Below are positions 37,971 through 46,833 of a DNA stretch of 64,000 bases, in pieces (within the stretch, counting starts at the first letter, position 1; each line of letters opens with the position of its first letter). A model generated the notes under the pieces. The model had not been told where the DNA came from. It ran no database searches and worked only from the letters and a program-made list of their open reading frames with translations. This DNA is from Vibrio zhanjiangensis (GTDB taxonomy: Bacteria > Pseudomonadota > Gammaproteobacteria > Enterobacterales > Vibrionaceae), in assembly GCF_030161235.1 (NCBI RefSeq), contig NZ_BSPW01000036.1, positions 1-64,000 of the forward strand, in the 5' to 3' direction. The position numbers and the translations under genes are program-made.

Positions 37971-38762
37971 TTAAAACAACATAGTTCCTGCTACAAAGAG
38001 CAAAAACACCGCAAAGATTTTCTTCAAAACGCTCGTAGGTATCGATGTCGCCATTTGGGCACCGATACGAGTCGTCAACATGGAGGTAGACGCAATCGCC
38101 ACAAGAGCGGGCAAATATACGTACCCTAAACTATACGGTGGCAAAGATTGTGCCTGATAACCATGTAAGATGAAACCTACCATTCCCGCGAAAGCGATAA
38201 AACATCCACATACGGAAGAAGAACCTACTGCCCTTCGCATTTCAACGCCATGGCGATTGAGAAAAGGAACAGATAACGACCCACCACCAATACCTGCAAG
38301 GCTGGATACCATACCAATTCCTGTCCCTATCGTCATTGTGGCTAGACTACCTGGCATGGTTTTGGTGCTGTGTCCCTTGATCGAAAGAAACATTTGCACC
38401 GCCAAACCTAACACGATGAAACCAAAAACTTTAGGTAAATATTCTGCTGGTAGCCATTCGGCAACATTCGCGCCTAAAAATCCACCAACAACCACTCCAG
38501 GCATTAGCCATTTAACAACATAGATATCAACATTGCCCAACTTAAAATGGTTTAAAGCCGATGAGCCTGAAGTTACAATGATAGAGGAAAGAGATGTTGC
38601 TAAGGCGATTTGCATACAAATATCAGGTTCTATACCGGCCAGCGGTAAAAGAAACAGCAAAGCTGGCACCACAATCAACCCACCACCTATACCCAGTAAG
38701 CCGGCCAATATCCCGACAATGCCACCAAGAAGGACTAGCGTGGCAAAAAATTCAATATTCAC
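37971..38762 (-). CDS. TauE/SafE-family membrane exporter
   Basis: A 263-residue protein with about eight membrane segments in two halves, each opening with a glycine-rich motif: LLGGIVGILAGLLGIGGGLIVVPALL at the start and GTGIGMVSSLAGIGGGSLSVPFL in the middle (the pair L-x-GIGGG marks the family). Such proteins (YfcA, SafE, TauE) are thought to export sulfite, sulfoacetate or other anions; the substrate here is unknown. It sits between ptsP and lgt, which are adjacent in E. coli, so it is an extra gene within an otherwise conserved unit. Confidence 0.88.
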   Translation of the reverse strand: MNIEFFATLVLLGGIVGILAGLLGIGGGLIVVPALLFLLPLAGIEPDICMQIALATSLSSIIVTSGSSALNHFKLGNVDIYVVKWLMPGVVVGGFLGANVAEWLPAEYLPKVFGFIVLGLAVQMFLSIKGHSTKTMPGSLATMTIGTGIGMVSSLAGIGGGSLSVPFLNRHGVEMRRAVGSSSVCGCFIAFAGMVGFILHGYQAQSLPPYSLGYVYLPALVAIASTSMLTTRIGAQMATSIPTSVLKKIFAVFLLFVAGTMLF

Positions 38763-38777
38763 ATTGTTCCTTTTTTA

Positions 38778-41021
38778 TTATTTACCTGCGCGGATAAAGC
38801 CAGAGAAACCTTTGTCATCGAAGAAGGCTTTCATCATTGCATAAATATCATTGCCATAAGCTTTCATCAAAGCTTGGGTCGCTAATTCGCGTAATTCAAC
38901 GCTATCTGTCTGACTGAGCAAATATTTAATCTTAGCGACATTAGACGTATTCATACTCAAGCTGCGGTAACCAAGGCCAACCATCAACAAAGCACCGATG
39001 GGATCTCCCGCTAACTCACCACAGATACTTACTGGAAGCTTAAGTTGTTCACACGTTCGGTGGATATGGTCGAGAGCCATGATAACTGAAGGGTGCATCG
39101 ACTCATAAACATCAGCAACCCGAGCGTTATTTCTATCCACCGCCAACAGATATTGGGTTAAATCGTTGGTTCCGATTGAAACAAAGTCTACTTTCTCTGC
39201 AATGAGAGGTAATAAATATATCATAGATGGGACTTCAATCATGACACCAATTGCTGGCATAGCAATTCGACTGTCTTGCTTGGCCAACTCCTGATGGGCA
39301 CGATCAACTAAATCCAATGCACTATCAAGCTCTTGAGTACCGGATACCATGGGAAGCAAAATGCTAAGATTTTGGTGCTCTACACTTGCTTTCATCATGG
39401 CTCGAATCTGCATAAGAAAGATATCTGGATGGTCGAGAGTAAAACGAATACCACGCCAGCCAAGGAAAGGATTGTCTTCTTCTATCGGTAAGTAAGGTAA
39501 CGCTTTATCCCCACCAATATCCAGAGTCCGCATTACAACTCGTTTATTTGGATAAGTGTTTAAAACGGATTTGTACTGATGGACTTGCTCTTCTTCTGAG
39601 GGAAAACGATGGTGGAGCAAAAATGAAATTTCAGTGCGGTACAAGCCTACACCATCAACACCTTGATTGACGGCTATGTTGGCATCGGCACTCAAGCCAG
39701 CATTAAGCATCACTTCAATACGTACATTGTCATGAGTTTTCGCCGGTTCGAGCACCTTTTGATTCACTAAGGTCGCAAGTTCACTCTCTTCGTTGACTAA
39801 CTCACGATACTCTCTTAGCAATTGTTTATTAGGAGAAATAAAAATCTTTCCACTATAACCATCAACTATGCCATTTTTTCCATTGATTACTTTTAGATTT
39901 AGCGTAACGCCCATTACAGTGGGGATCCCAAGAGCACGGGATAATATTGCAGCATGAGAGTTTGCAGCCCCTTCCAGAGCAACAACCGCGAGTAACTTAT
40001 CTTTGGGTATGGAAGCCAGAAGAGTGGCCGTTAACTCACGGACAATCAGGATCACGGGCTTCTCAAATTCTGGTTGATTGGTCTCCGTATTATGTAGGAA
40101 AAAAAGGAGTCGTTGGCCAAGTTCTTTAACATCTTGAGCCCTCTCACGCATATATACATCAGACATCTTGGCAAATCGGTTCGAGTAGTTTTCAACGACC
40201 TGTCTTAGTGCCCAATCGGCTCGATCTCCTTTTTGAATCTGACTTTTTAGATCCTTTCGCAACATAGGATCGTTAAGCAAGTGAGTAAAGAGATCAAATA
40301 TTGCCAATGCGTCCTTATTGATTTCGCCATCAAACTTTTTCCGCATCCTACGAAAGTCACTTAAAGCCTCTTCTATTGCGATTAACAGCCACTCTTGCTC
40401 ACGTTCAACATCGAGTGTTGAAGCAGGGTACACATCAGATAGATCCAACTGCGTCTCATCCCAGCGGAACTCACCAATCGCAACACCAGAAGAAGCGGCA
40501 ATGCCATTAATCTCGTCCTGCTCCTTTTCAAGGCGCCACTGTCCTTGGGTTTGAGCATGAGCGATGATAACAGCCAATTGAGCAGAGAGCGTCACCAAAA
40601 ACGACTCTTCAATCTCATTGAATTGGCGAGGTTGCTTTTGTTGCACAACAAGCACCCCAAGCACTTGTCTTCGATAGATAATCGGTGTACCGAGAAAACT
40701 TTGGTAGACTTTCTCACCAAGTTGAGAAAAGTACTTGAAGTTGGGATGCTTCGAGGCCTCAGCAAGATTCAGAGGCTCAGCTGTACGTTTAACTAAGCCA
40801 ACCAAACCCTCACTGAAATTAATGTGGATCTTTTTTCCTTCATACTTAAGCCCTTGGGTAGCCATAAGTTCCAATCGTTGCATGTCTTCGTTAGCAAGAT
40901 AAACAGTGCAGCACTCTGTATTCATTGCACTACATGTTTGCTTAACTAAAACCTTTAGCGCTTGGTGAACATCCTCCACTTTAGATACTTGTTCAACAAT
41001 GTCCCTTAGTTGAGAAAGCAT
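38778..41021 (-). CDS. ptsP: PEP-protein phosphotransferase PtsP (enzyme I Ntr)
   Basis: PtsP is the first phosphotransferase of the nitrogen-related PTS chain (PtsP-NPr-PtsN), which regulates rather than transports. The 747-residue product has an N-terminal GAF domain (1-150), the PEP-utiliser domain with the active His in GAANSHAAILSRALGIP near 356, and the C-terminal PEP-binding barrel with VDGVGLYRTE, MRTLDIGGDK and SICGELAGDP. The GAF domain distinguishes it from the sugar enzyme I. It follows rppH by 2 bp and is followed by the TauE-type gene after 15 bp. Confidence 0.96.
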   Translation of the reverse strand: MLSQLRDIVEQVSKVEDVHQALKVLVKQTCSAMNTECCTVYLANEDMQRLELMATQGLKYEGKKIHINFSEGLVGLVKRTAEPLNLAEASKHPNFKYFSQLGEKVYQSFLGTPIIYRRQVLGVLVVQQKQPRQFNEIEESFLVTLSAQLAVIIAHAQTQGQWRLEKEQDEINGIAASSGVAIGEFRWDETQLDLSDVYPASTLDVEREQEWLLIAIEEALSDFRRMRKKFDGEINKDALAIFDLFTHLLNDPMLRKDLKSQIQKGDRADWALRQVVENYSNRFAKMSDVYMRERAQDVKELGQRLLFFLHNTETNQPEFEKPVILIVRELTATLLASIPKDKLLAVVALEGAANSHAAILSRALGIPTVMGVTLNLKVINGKNGIVDGYSGKIFISPNKQLLREYRELVNEESELATLVNQKVLEPAKTHDNVRIEVMLNAGLSADANIAVNQGVDGVGLYRTEISFLLHHRFPSEEEQVHQYKSVLNTYPNKRVVMRTLDIGGDKALPYLPIEEDNPFLGWRGIRFTLDHPDIFLMQIRAMMKASVEHQNLSILLPMVSGTQELDSALDLVDRAHQELAKQDSRIAMPAIGVMIEVPSMIYLLPLIAEKVDFVSIGTNDLTQYLLAVDRNNARVADVYESMHPSVIMALDHIHRTCEQLKLPVSICGELAGDPIGALLMVGLGYRSLSMNTSNVAKIKYLLSQTDSVELRELATQALMKAYGNDIYAMMKAFFDDKGFSGFIRAGK

Positions 41022-41023
41022 GT

Positions 41024-41542
41024 CTACCCTCTTTTGTGCTTACGTTTACCTTTAGTCTTACGCTCTTTAAATGGCATCGCCACCGAAGAGAACTCTTTCA
41101 TTGCTCTGCGGTAAACATCTCTTTTAAAAGACACGACTTGCCTAACTGGGTACCAATAACTTACCCATCGCCAACCATCAAATTCAGGGGCATTTCCTCG
41201 CTGCATGTTGATACGTGACTCATCACAATCCAAACGAAGAAGAAACCATTTCTGTTTTTGTCCGATACAGACAGGCTTTGAGTCCCAACGAACTAATCTC
41301 TTGGGTAACTTATATCTCAACCAATGACGACTCGTTGCAACAATTTTTACGTCTTTATCAGTAAGACCAACCTCTTCGTACAACTCCCTGTACATTGCTT
41401 GTTCAGGAGTTTCTCCATCGTCAATTCCCCCTTGAGGAAACTGCCATGAATGTTGTCCGTATCGCTTAGCCCAGAAGACCTGACCATGGTTGTTACAAAT
41501 TACTATCCCCACATTTAAGCGGTAACCATCGCCATCTATCAC
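41024..41542 (-). CDS. rppH: RNA pyrophosphohydrolase RppH
   Basis: RppH removes pyrophosphate from the 5' end of triphosphorylated RNA and starts decay. The 172-residue product has the complete Nudix box [23 protein letters not shown] (shown in parts: GGIDDGE and REL-YEEVGL), preceded by [17 protein letters not shown]. Its C-terminal tail is lysine/arginine-rich ([14 protein letters not shown]), possibly aiding RNA binding. It heads the rppH-ptsP operon and is divergent from mutH across 617 bp. Confidence 0.96.
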   Translation of the reverse strand: MIDGDGYRLNVGIVICNNHGQVFWAKRYGQHSWQFPQGGIDDGETPEQAMYRELYEEVGLTDKDVKIVATSRHWLRYKLPKRLVRWDSKPVCIGQKQKWFLLRLDCDESRINMQRGNAPEFDGWRWVSYWYPVRQVVSFKRDVYRRAMKEFSSVAMPFKERKTKGKRKHKRG

Positions 41543-42159
41543 TGGCCTACCTCAAATAAATTCTTAATTACTGTGATTTTTCCACATATCCCCATATGTA
41601 GCAAACTTACTCGCACAAATGACGCATAAAACATGCTGTGAAAAGCAATTTATGAATACTATTCCGCCAAACATGTAGTTACTAACATCTCAGTGAGATA
41701 TACACCACATTTATTCACCTTTTCTGTGAATAACTATGTGAAGAATTTAGGAAAAAGTGATTTAGTCTAGCCATCTTTTTAACTTAGCGCCCAGCGATAT
41801 AAAAGAAGAAAAATATAAATCAAATAAAAATCATAATCTTAAGATCAAAAAAATCCCACCCATCTATCCAACCAGCGTCACGAAATCAGCAACTTTCATG
41901 ATCGGTTAAAGATCCATCATGGTTCATTTTATCCACACAATGATCTTACTGAAAAAAGATATTTTGCAAAATACAAGTCTTAAATACACGGAAAATACCT
42001 GTTTATTCATACACTAGCCGACAAAACTCCATGATTGACAACATAGTCTGTGGATAACTTCCATAATGACGATCTTTTCATCAACCAAGATCCTGCCTAA
42101 ACACTTTGCGGTATAATTCCGGTACACTAACCTCCCTATTAATGATCGAATAACTCCCG
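41543..42159. promoter_or_regulatory. rppH-mutH intergenic region with DnaA-box cluster (candidate DARS2-like element)
   Basis: This AT-rich 617-bp spacer contains four 9-mers fitting TTWTNCACA: 41578-41586 (+), 41725-41733 (-), 41929-41937 (+, perfect TTATCCACA) and 42049-42057 (-, perfect). Near matches with one mismatch are at 41637-41645, 41711-41719, 41737-41745 and 42003-42011. Three boxes lie 5 and 3 bp apart in 41711-41745, the first facing the other two. Seven GATC sites fall in 41843-42147. As I recall, E. coli DARS2, which converts ADP-DnaA to ATP-DnaA, lies beside mutH in the same interval. Function is inferred. The spacer must also hold the rppH and mutH promoters. Confidence 0.62.
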
Positions 42160-42825
42160 ATGAAACCTCAACCCAAATCTGAACAAGAGCTGTTCAACCG
42201 AGCAATGGATATTGCTGGCGTCAACTTTCAAGAACTTGCTAGAGAAGCAAACCTCGCTGTTCCAGAAAATCTAAAACGAGACAAAGGCTGGGTTGGACAA
42301 CTGCTAGAATGGCATTTAGGTGCATCAGCGGGTAGTAAAGCGGAACAAGATTTTAAAGAGCTGGGTATTGAGTTAAAAACCATTCCTATTGGCTACACAG
42401 GTAAGCCGCTAGAAACCACTTTCGTTTGTGTCGCTCCACTTATTGGTGTACAAGGCCTAACGTGGGAAACCAGCCATGTTCGTAACAAACTCTCACGTGT
42501 ACTTTGGGTTCCAGTCGAGGGGGAGCGAGAAATACCACTCGCCCAACGCCGAGTAGGCACACCGTTCTTCTGGACACCGAGTAAGGAAGAAAATTCGCTC
42601 CTCAAAGCAGATTGGGAAGAATTAATGGAAATGATAGTGTTAGGTCAGGTTGAACAAATCACCGCTCGTCACGGACAAGTACTTCAACTGAGGCCTAAGG
42701 CAGCAAATGGTCGCGTTTTAACCGAGGCATATGGTGGCATCGGAAAGCCGATTATGACGCAGCCCCGCGGCTTTTACCTTCGAACACAATTTACTGCAAG
42801 AATTTTAGGACAAAGCTTTTGCTAA
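42160..42825 (+). CDS. mutH: DNA mismatch repair endonuclease MutH
   Basis: MutH nicks the unmethylated strand at hemimethylated GATC sites when activated by MutS-MutL. The 221-residue product has the restriction-type active site D-x-E-x-K visible in [13 protein letters not shown], and [14 protein letters not shown] near the start and the YGGIGKPI region near the end, which fit the Sau3AI/MutH fold. Its presence indicates a Dam-dependent mismatch repair system. The stop overlaps that of the convergent DUF6482-type gene by 4 bp. Confidence 0.96.
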   Translation: MKPQPKSEQELFNRAMDIAGVNFQELAREANLAVPENLKRDKGWVGQLLEWHLGASAGSKAEQDFKELGIELKTIPIGYTGKPLETTFVCVAPLIGVQGLTWETSHVRNKLSRVLWVPVEGEREIPLAQRRVGTPFFWTPSKEENSLLKADWEELMEMIVLGQVEQITARHGQVLQLRPKAANGRVLTEAYGGIGKPIMTQPRGFYLRTQFTARILGQSFC

Positions 42826-43133
42826 TGTGTCGTTAAGGGTAATTCAACATCATAATACATGGCCTCATCCCCTGCCCCGCATTCATCGTCAGTACTGTGT
42901 AAACGTAAGTACGCCTTTTCGACACCAAGCTTAAGTAACGCATCTCTGACTAAGTCTAAAGACTCAAAATGTATCGGTTGATCATTTTCTTTGATTGGCT
43001 CTAATTTGTGTTTGTACTCTACCGCAATGAGGTAATGGGATAGGTCCGAACACCCAATAACAAAAACCCGTGGTGACTGATAGTTATCTTTATGGTGCCC
43101 ATGAATCCACTTATCTAACTGAGTTTTCCGCAT
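42822..43133 (-). CDS. Small DUF6482-like protein
   Basis: A 103-residue soluble protein of unknown function. The middle, [15 protein letters not shown] followed by [23 protein letters not shown], resembles the DUF6482 pattern (a hydrophobic strand, then FxSL and an amphipathic helix). It has no signal peptide or membrane segment. The end is acidic ([17 protein letters not shown]). It is convergent with mutH, sharing 4 bp, and stands alone. The family call is from pattern memory, with moderate certainty; that it is a real gene is likely from codon usage and placement. Confidence 0.72.
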   Translation of the reverse strand: MRKTQLDKWIHGHHKDNYQSPRVFVIGCSDLSHYLIAVEYKHKLEPIKENDQPIHFESLDLVRDALLKLGVEKAYLRLHSTDDECGAGDEAMYYDVELPLTTH

Positions 43134-43256
43134 GCTTTACCTCCATGTTAAAGTTTAGTTAAAAAAGCCAATTTTGCTAAATTGTTACTCAGTTTCATTT
43201 CTTCCTGGGTCTCAATACCCTATATTGGTATAAGATCAATAGAGTAAGGAAGTTTT

Positions 43257-44291
43257 ATGCAATACAACAAGTTACCTCACTCCACTCTTGAAGTAAGCCA
43301 AATATGTCTCGGTACTATGACCTTTGGTGAGCAAAATTCGCAACAAGAGGCGTTTGAGCAGCTAGATTATGCGCTGGAGCGGGGAATTAACTTTATCGAC
43401 ACAGCCGAAATGTATCCAGTTCCTCCTAGTGCAGAGACCCAAGGTATTACTGAAACATACCTTGGTAACTGGCTAAAAAAATCAGGAAAAAGAGAAAAAG
43501 TCGTCCTAGCAACGAAAGTGGCTGGTCCAAGAAATATTCCGTATATCCGCGACAACATGAGCCTGGACAGACGCAACATCCATCAAGCACTTGATGACAG
43601 TTTAAAACGGCTACAAACCGACCATATTGACCTGTACCAAATTCACTGGCCCCAGCGACGGACAAATTGTTTTGGACAACTCAACTATCCATACCCAGAA
43701 CAACAAGAAGAAGTCACCTTAATAGAAACTTTGGACAGTCTCGCTGGCCTCGTCCAAGCAGGAAAGATACGTTATATCGGCGTGTCCAATGAAACGCCAT
43801 GGGGGGTAATGACATTACTTCGCTTGGCAGAAAAACACGAACTCCCTCGTATTGTTTCCATACAGAATCCATACAATCTATTGAATCGAAGCTTTGAAAT
43901 TGGTTTATCAGAAATAAGCCACTATGAGGGAGTTCAGTTACTTGCATATTCCCCCCTTGCTTTTGGATGCTTGAGCGGAAAATACCTTAACAACGCTCGT
44001 CCAGAAGGTGCTAGGTGTTCTCGATTTGAACGCTTCGTACGTTATTTTACCCCTCAAGGAATTCACGCAACACAAGCTTACATAGATTTAGCAAAAGAGC
44101 ATGGTTTGGAGCCTGCTCAAATGGCACTCGCCTTTGTTAATCAAAGACCCTTCGTCGCCTCAACAATCATAGGCGCAACAAACTTAGCGCAACTAAAATC
44201 GAACATTGATAGTTTAGATCTTACACTCACTGAAGAGCTTCTCACTGGGCTACAAGAAATTGGAACCACGTACTCCAATCCATGTCCTTAA
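43257..44291 (+). CDS. tas: NADP(H)-dependent aldo/keto reductase Tas
   Basis: A 344-residue TIM-barrel reductase of the aldo/keto reductase superfamily. It begins MQYNKLPHSTLEVSQICLGTMTFGEQNS, like E. coli Tas, and has the catalytic Asp and Tyr in FIDTAEMYP, KVVLATKVAG, and the His in LYQIHWPQR. C-terminal IGATNLAQLKSNID is the cofactor loop. The physiological substrate is unknown; E. coli tas complements a tyrosine-auxotroph reversion phenotype. It lies near mutH as in E. coli. GGAAG precedes the ATG. Confidence 0.92.
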   Translation: MQYNKLPHSTLEVSQICLGTMTFGEQNSQQEAFEQLDYALERGINFIDTAEMYPVPPSAETQGITETYLGNWLKKSGKREKVVLATKVAGPRNIPYIRDNMSLDRRNIHQALDDSLKRLQTDHIDLYQIHWPQRRTNCFGQLNYPYPEQQEEVTLIETLDSLAGLVQAGKIRYIGVSNETPWGVMTLLRLAEKHELPRIVSIQNPYNLLNRSFEIGLSEISHYEGVQLLAYSPLAFGCLSGKYLNNARPEGARCSRFERFVRYFTPQGIHATQAYIDLAKEHGLEPAQMALAFVNQRPFVASTIIGATNLAQLKSNIDSLDLTLTEELLTGLQEIGTTYSNPCP

Positions 44292-44367
44292 CCATAAAAA
44301 AGCGAGCTGAATTAACTCAACTGGCTGTTGATAATGGGGCCAACTAACTATTTAATTGGCCCACATA

Positions 44368-44619
44368 TTACGTCGGTATTCGTGCACTAAGAGCTCGTCG
44401 AAGATGACGAATACGACGTTGTGTTTTCACACTGCTTGGAACAGTATGTCCAATAAAACGGCCATCTTTTTCTAAGCCTATATCACGTAACAGGTGATCA
44501 TTGTAAACGGGTATTTGGAATGCCGTACGGCGGATTCGACGCTTCAACAACCTCTCTTCACGGTGCAAATCAGCTTTAAGTAGGAAAGTAGCAAGTTTTA
44601 AATAAATAGAATGACTCAT
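44368..44619 (-). CDS. DUF1127-type small protein
   Basis: An 83-residue, strongly basic protein starting MSHSIYLKLATFLLKADL. The core IPVYNDHLLRDIGLEKDGR matches the DUF1127 (YjiS-like) pattern in which DxxLxDIGL is conserved. DUF1127 proteins of other bacteria are small Arg-rich RNA-related or metabolic regulators; no role is established here. The start at 44619 follows GGAG at 8 bp. A longer frame from 44658 has no ribosome site. It is a lone gene convergent with tas. Confidence 0.75.
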   Translation of the reverse strand: MSHSIYLKLATFLLKADLHREERLLKRRIRRTAFQIPVYNDHLLRDIGLEKDGRFIGHTVPSSVKTQRRIRHLRRALSARIPT

Positions 44620-45109
44620 GATGATTCTCCAGTCGTTGTGGCTGAGAAAAGTCAACAAATAAGCCTAAATAGGGTTTTTAATTCGCTGCTTTTCCGCAGC
44701 CAACTAAAAATAGGTGGGTACGGATTAATTAAATTACATATTTATTCATAAACTAAAGACGAGAGTTTCAGTACTCTTGACTTACAATAGTTACAAACAA
44801 AAAGTAGAGGCGATGATCGATGATATAACAGTAAAATGTGTCATTTTTCGCCCCCTAGTAAATAATTAATCCAAAATAATATGTGGGTGTAAGAATTAAC
44901 TCACCAAGTAATTGTATGCATATTTTATTATATTTCAATATATTTTTATTAATAATTTCTAATACGGACTTTTCCGCTAGTTTTATAGCTTTTAAACTAA
45001 ATAGACACCATATCTCACTTCGTAAGAACAAAACAGAGAACTTATTAACTAATGGTATAATTAAAATAGTATCATGGTGGCCACACAAACAAAGTGTGGC
45101 CTAATTTAT
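44620..45109. other. AT-rich gap between the DUF1127 gene and vpsR
   Basis: A 490-bp gap with very low GC. Short overlapping frames on both strands exist (44855-45104), but neither has a ribosome site, typical codon use or family resemblance, so I leave them out. The 3' side holds the vpsR hairpin at 45080-45102. Confidence 0.5.
45080..45102. terminator. Hairpin at the vpsR 3' end
   Basis: GGCCACAC and GTGTGGCC form a perfect 8-bp stem with a 7-nt loop, ending 8 bp from the vpsR stop. A good T run is lacking on the vpsR strand, so termination efficiency is doubtful. Confidence 0.45.
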
Positions 45110-46444
45110 TTATGCTTCAATATCAGCAATTAAATTATGTTTATTCAACAATCTATACATAGTTGCTCGAGATACTCCAAGCTCTTTGGCAGCCATGGCA
45201 ACCTGCCCAGAATGTGACTCCAATACAAGCAGCAGTGCATCTCGCTCACTGCTTTCACGTATGTTCTTTAAACTACGTTTAGCTTCACTTCGTTTCGGCA
45301 AGTCTAAATGTTGCTCATCTAACATCACAGTATCAGACATCAGTACAATACGTTTAATTTGGTTCATTAACTCACGAACGTTTCCAGGCCAGTGATATCG
45401 GGCAAGGGCACGTGTTGCATCTTCAGTAAAACTTCGTGCTTGGGCATTGTATTCTTTTGAATACTCTTGGAGAAAATGACGAGCTAAAATGGCAATATCA
45501 CCGCTCCGCTCTTTCAAACTGGGCACATTGATACGTAATACATTAATATAGTGATATAGCTCATCATTGAAGTTACCGTCCATTAATGCCTTTTCAATAT
45601 CACCAGAATTTGCCGCCAATATACGGACATCAACTTCTCGTATTCCCTCTTGCGTTTCAATCGTACCTTCCTGCAAAAATCTTAATAAATTAATTTGTTG
45701 GGAAGATGGCAAGGTCAAAATATCATTGAGTAGAATCGTCCCACCATCCGCTTTCTCCAAAATTGACGGTTCTGATATATCATCACGATTGATACCAAAC
45801 AGATCACTTTCCAACCTTCTTTCAGACATTGCACGGCAATTGACTGAAATAAATTCTTTCTGAGACCGAGATGAGGTTTTATGCACAGCTCTCGCAACGG
45901 TTTCTTTCCCTGTCCCACTTTCGCCATAAATTAAAATGCTAACATCTGTTGGACCAATACGTTTAATTTGGTCCCGTAAACGTTTCAATGGAATAGAGTT
46001 ACCTATCAAACCCATCTGGTCATTATTACCGTAATGAGGCCACACTTTTTTCTCTAGTTTAAGCATACCAAGCTGATGCCCAATTGTACTTAACAATTGA
46101 GCGTCTGGAATTGGTGCCGTGAAAAAATCGATACAAAAGTTAACAATAAACTGACAGATGGTATCAGAACTTAATTGTGCTTCTCGGATGAAAGCTAACC
46201 AACGAACTTGCTTATGATTACTGACTAAATTTGCAATACCATTGAGACTAAATTCATCGTGACTTAAGTCAACAATACCAATACAAGGTCCTGTCTCACT
46301 AAATAGTGAGTCAGCCTTGCGTAAATCTGCACACCGAGTGCAGCGCCATCCGACCTGTTCTAAGACTGACAACCATGGTTCATACGTACCGCCAACAACA
46401 ATAAGTGAACCAGGAATAGAGTCCATTCGGAAATGACTAGCCAT
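45110..46444 (-). CDS. vpsR: Biofilm master regulator VpsR (atypical NtrC-family)
   Basis: VpsR activates vps exopolysaccharide and other biofilm genes in V. cholerae with cyclic-di-GMP. The 444-residue product matches that protein in length and layout: a receiver-like domain with Asp59 (PCIGIVDLSHDEF), a central AAA+ domain with Walker A YGESGTGKE, and a Fis-type helix-turn-helix at the end (VAMAAKELGVSRATMYRLLN). The AAA+ domain is degenerate: the GAFTGA loop that contacts sigma-54 is absent (FGINRDDISEPSILEKAD) and Walker B reads ILLNDI rather than LDE. This agrees with the known sigma-70-type action of VpsR. The gene is alone. Confidence 0.94.
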   Translation of the reverse strand: MASHFRMDSIPGSLIVVGGTYEPWLSVLEQVGWRCTRCADLRKADSLFSETGPCIGIVDLSHDEFSLNGIANLVSNHKQVRWLAFIREAQLSSDTICQFIVNFCIDFFTAPIPDAQLLSTIGHQLGMLKLEKKVWPHYGNNDQMGLIGNSIPLKRLRDQIKRIGPTDVSILIYGESGTGKETVARAVHKTSSRSQKEFISVNCRAMSERRLESDLFGINRDDISEPSILEKADGGTILLNDILTLPSSQQINLLRFLQEGTIETQEGIREVDVRILAANSGDIEKALMDGNFNDELYHYINVLRINVPSLKERSGDIAILARHFLQEYSKEYNAQARSFTEDATRALARYHWPGNVRELMNQIKRIVLMSDTVMLDEQHLDLPKRSEAKRSLKNIRESSERDALLLVLESHSGQVAMAAKELGVSRATMYRLLNKHNLIADIEA

Positions 46445-46833
46445 GCAATATATCCCTTTCGTTTTTTTTAATTGTAATAATGTGTTCTGGAAAACTCGCT
46501 AACGCAAACGTTACACTATCGTTACTCATCCAGATAATCTGTCTTAACATTAAGACTAGTGATTGAATTATATAAAATACAGAAAGATTCTCTTCTCAAA
46601 ATTAACATAAGAATCAACAACAAGGAAATAAATGAGATATTGATTCAAATAATTTTCATGTAAACATCTGAATGATAAGAGGGTTAACAAGGTTTATTTT
46701 GAACAAAGAGTGATTAATGCTGGTTTTTCTGACAAATGCCAAATCATAAAATGAATTTAAAACCACAAAACACGAATAAAAAGTCATTTATTCATTGAGA
46801 ATACACATACTATGTGTATTGGAAAATAAACCA
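46445..46833. other. vpsR upstream region with 21-bp palindrome
   Basis: A 389-bp AT-rich gap upstream of vpsR and downstream of the MATE gene. AATACACATA-C-TATGTGTATT (46800-46820) is a perfect 10-bp-arm palindrome lying 13 bp after the MATE stop. No clear promoter for vpsR could be picked. No coding sequence is visible. Confidence 0.5.

Noticed and set aside
41543-42159. Idea that this is a chromosomal replication origin
   Set aside because: The DnaA boxes are suggestive, but there is no gidA/mnmG, dnaA or dnaN nearby and no AT-rich 13-mer array. The DARS-like reading fits the gene context better.
44855-45104. Overlapping short frames on both strands in the gap before vpsR (73 and 77 codons)
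   Set aside because: Very AT-rich, no ribosome site, no family resemblance, and the two frames overlap each other antisense. Chance open frames are expected there.
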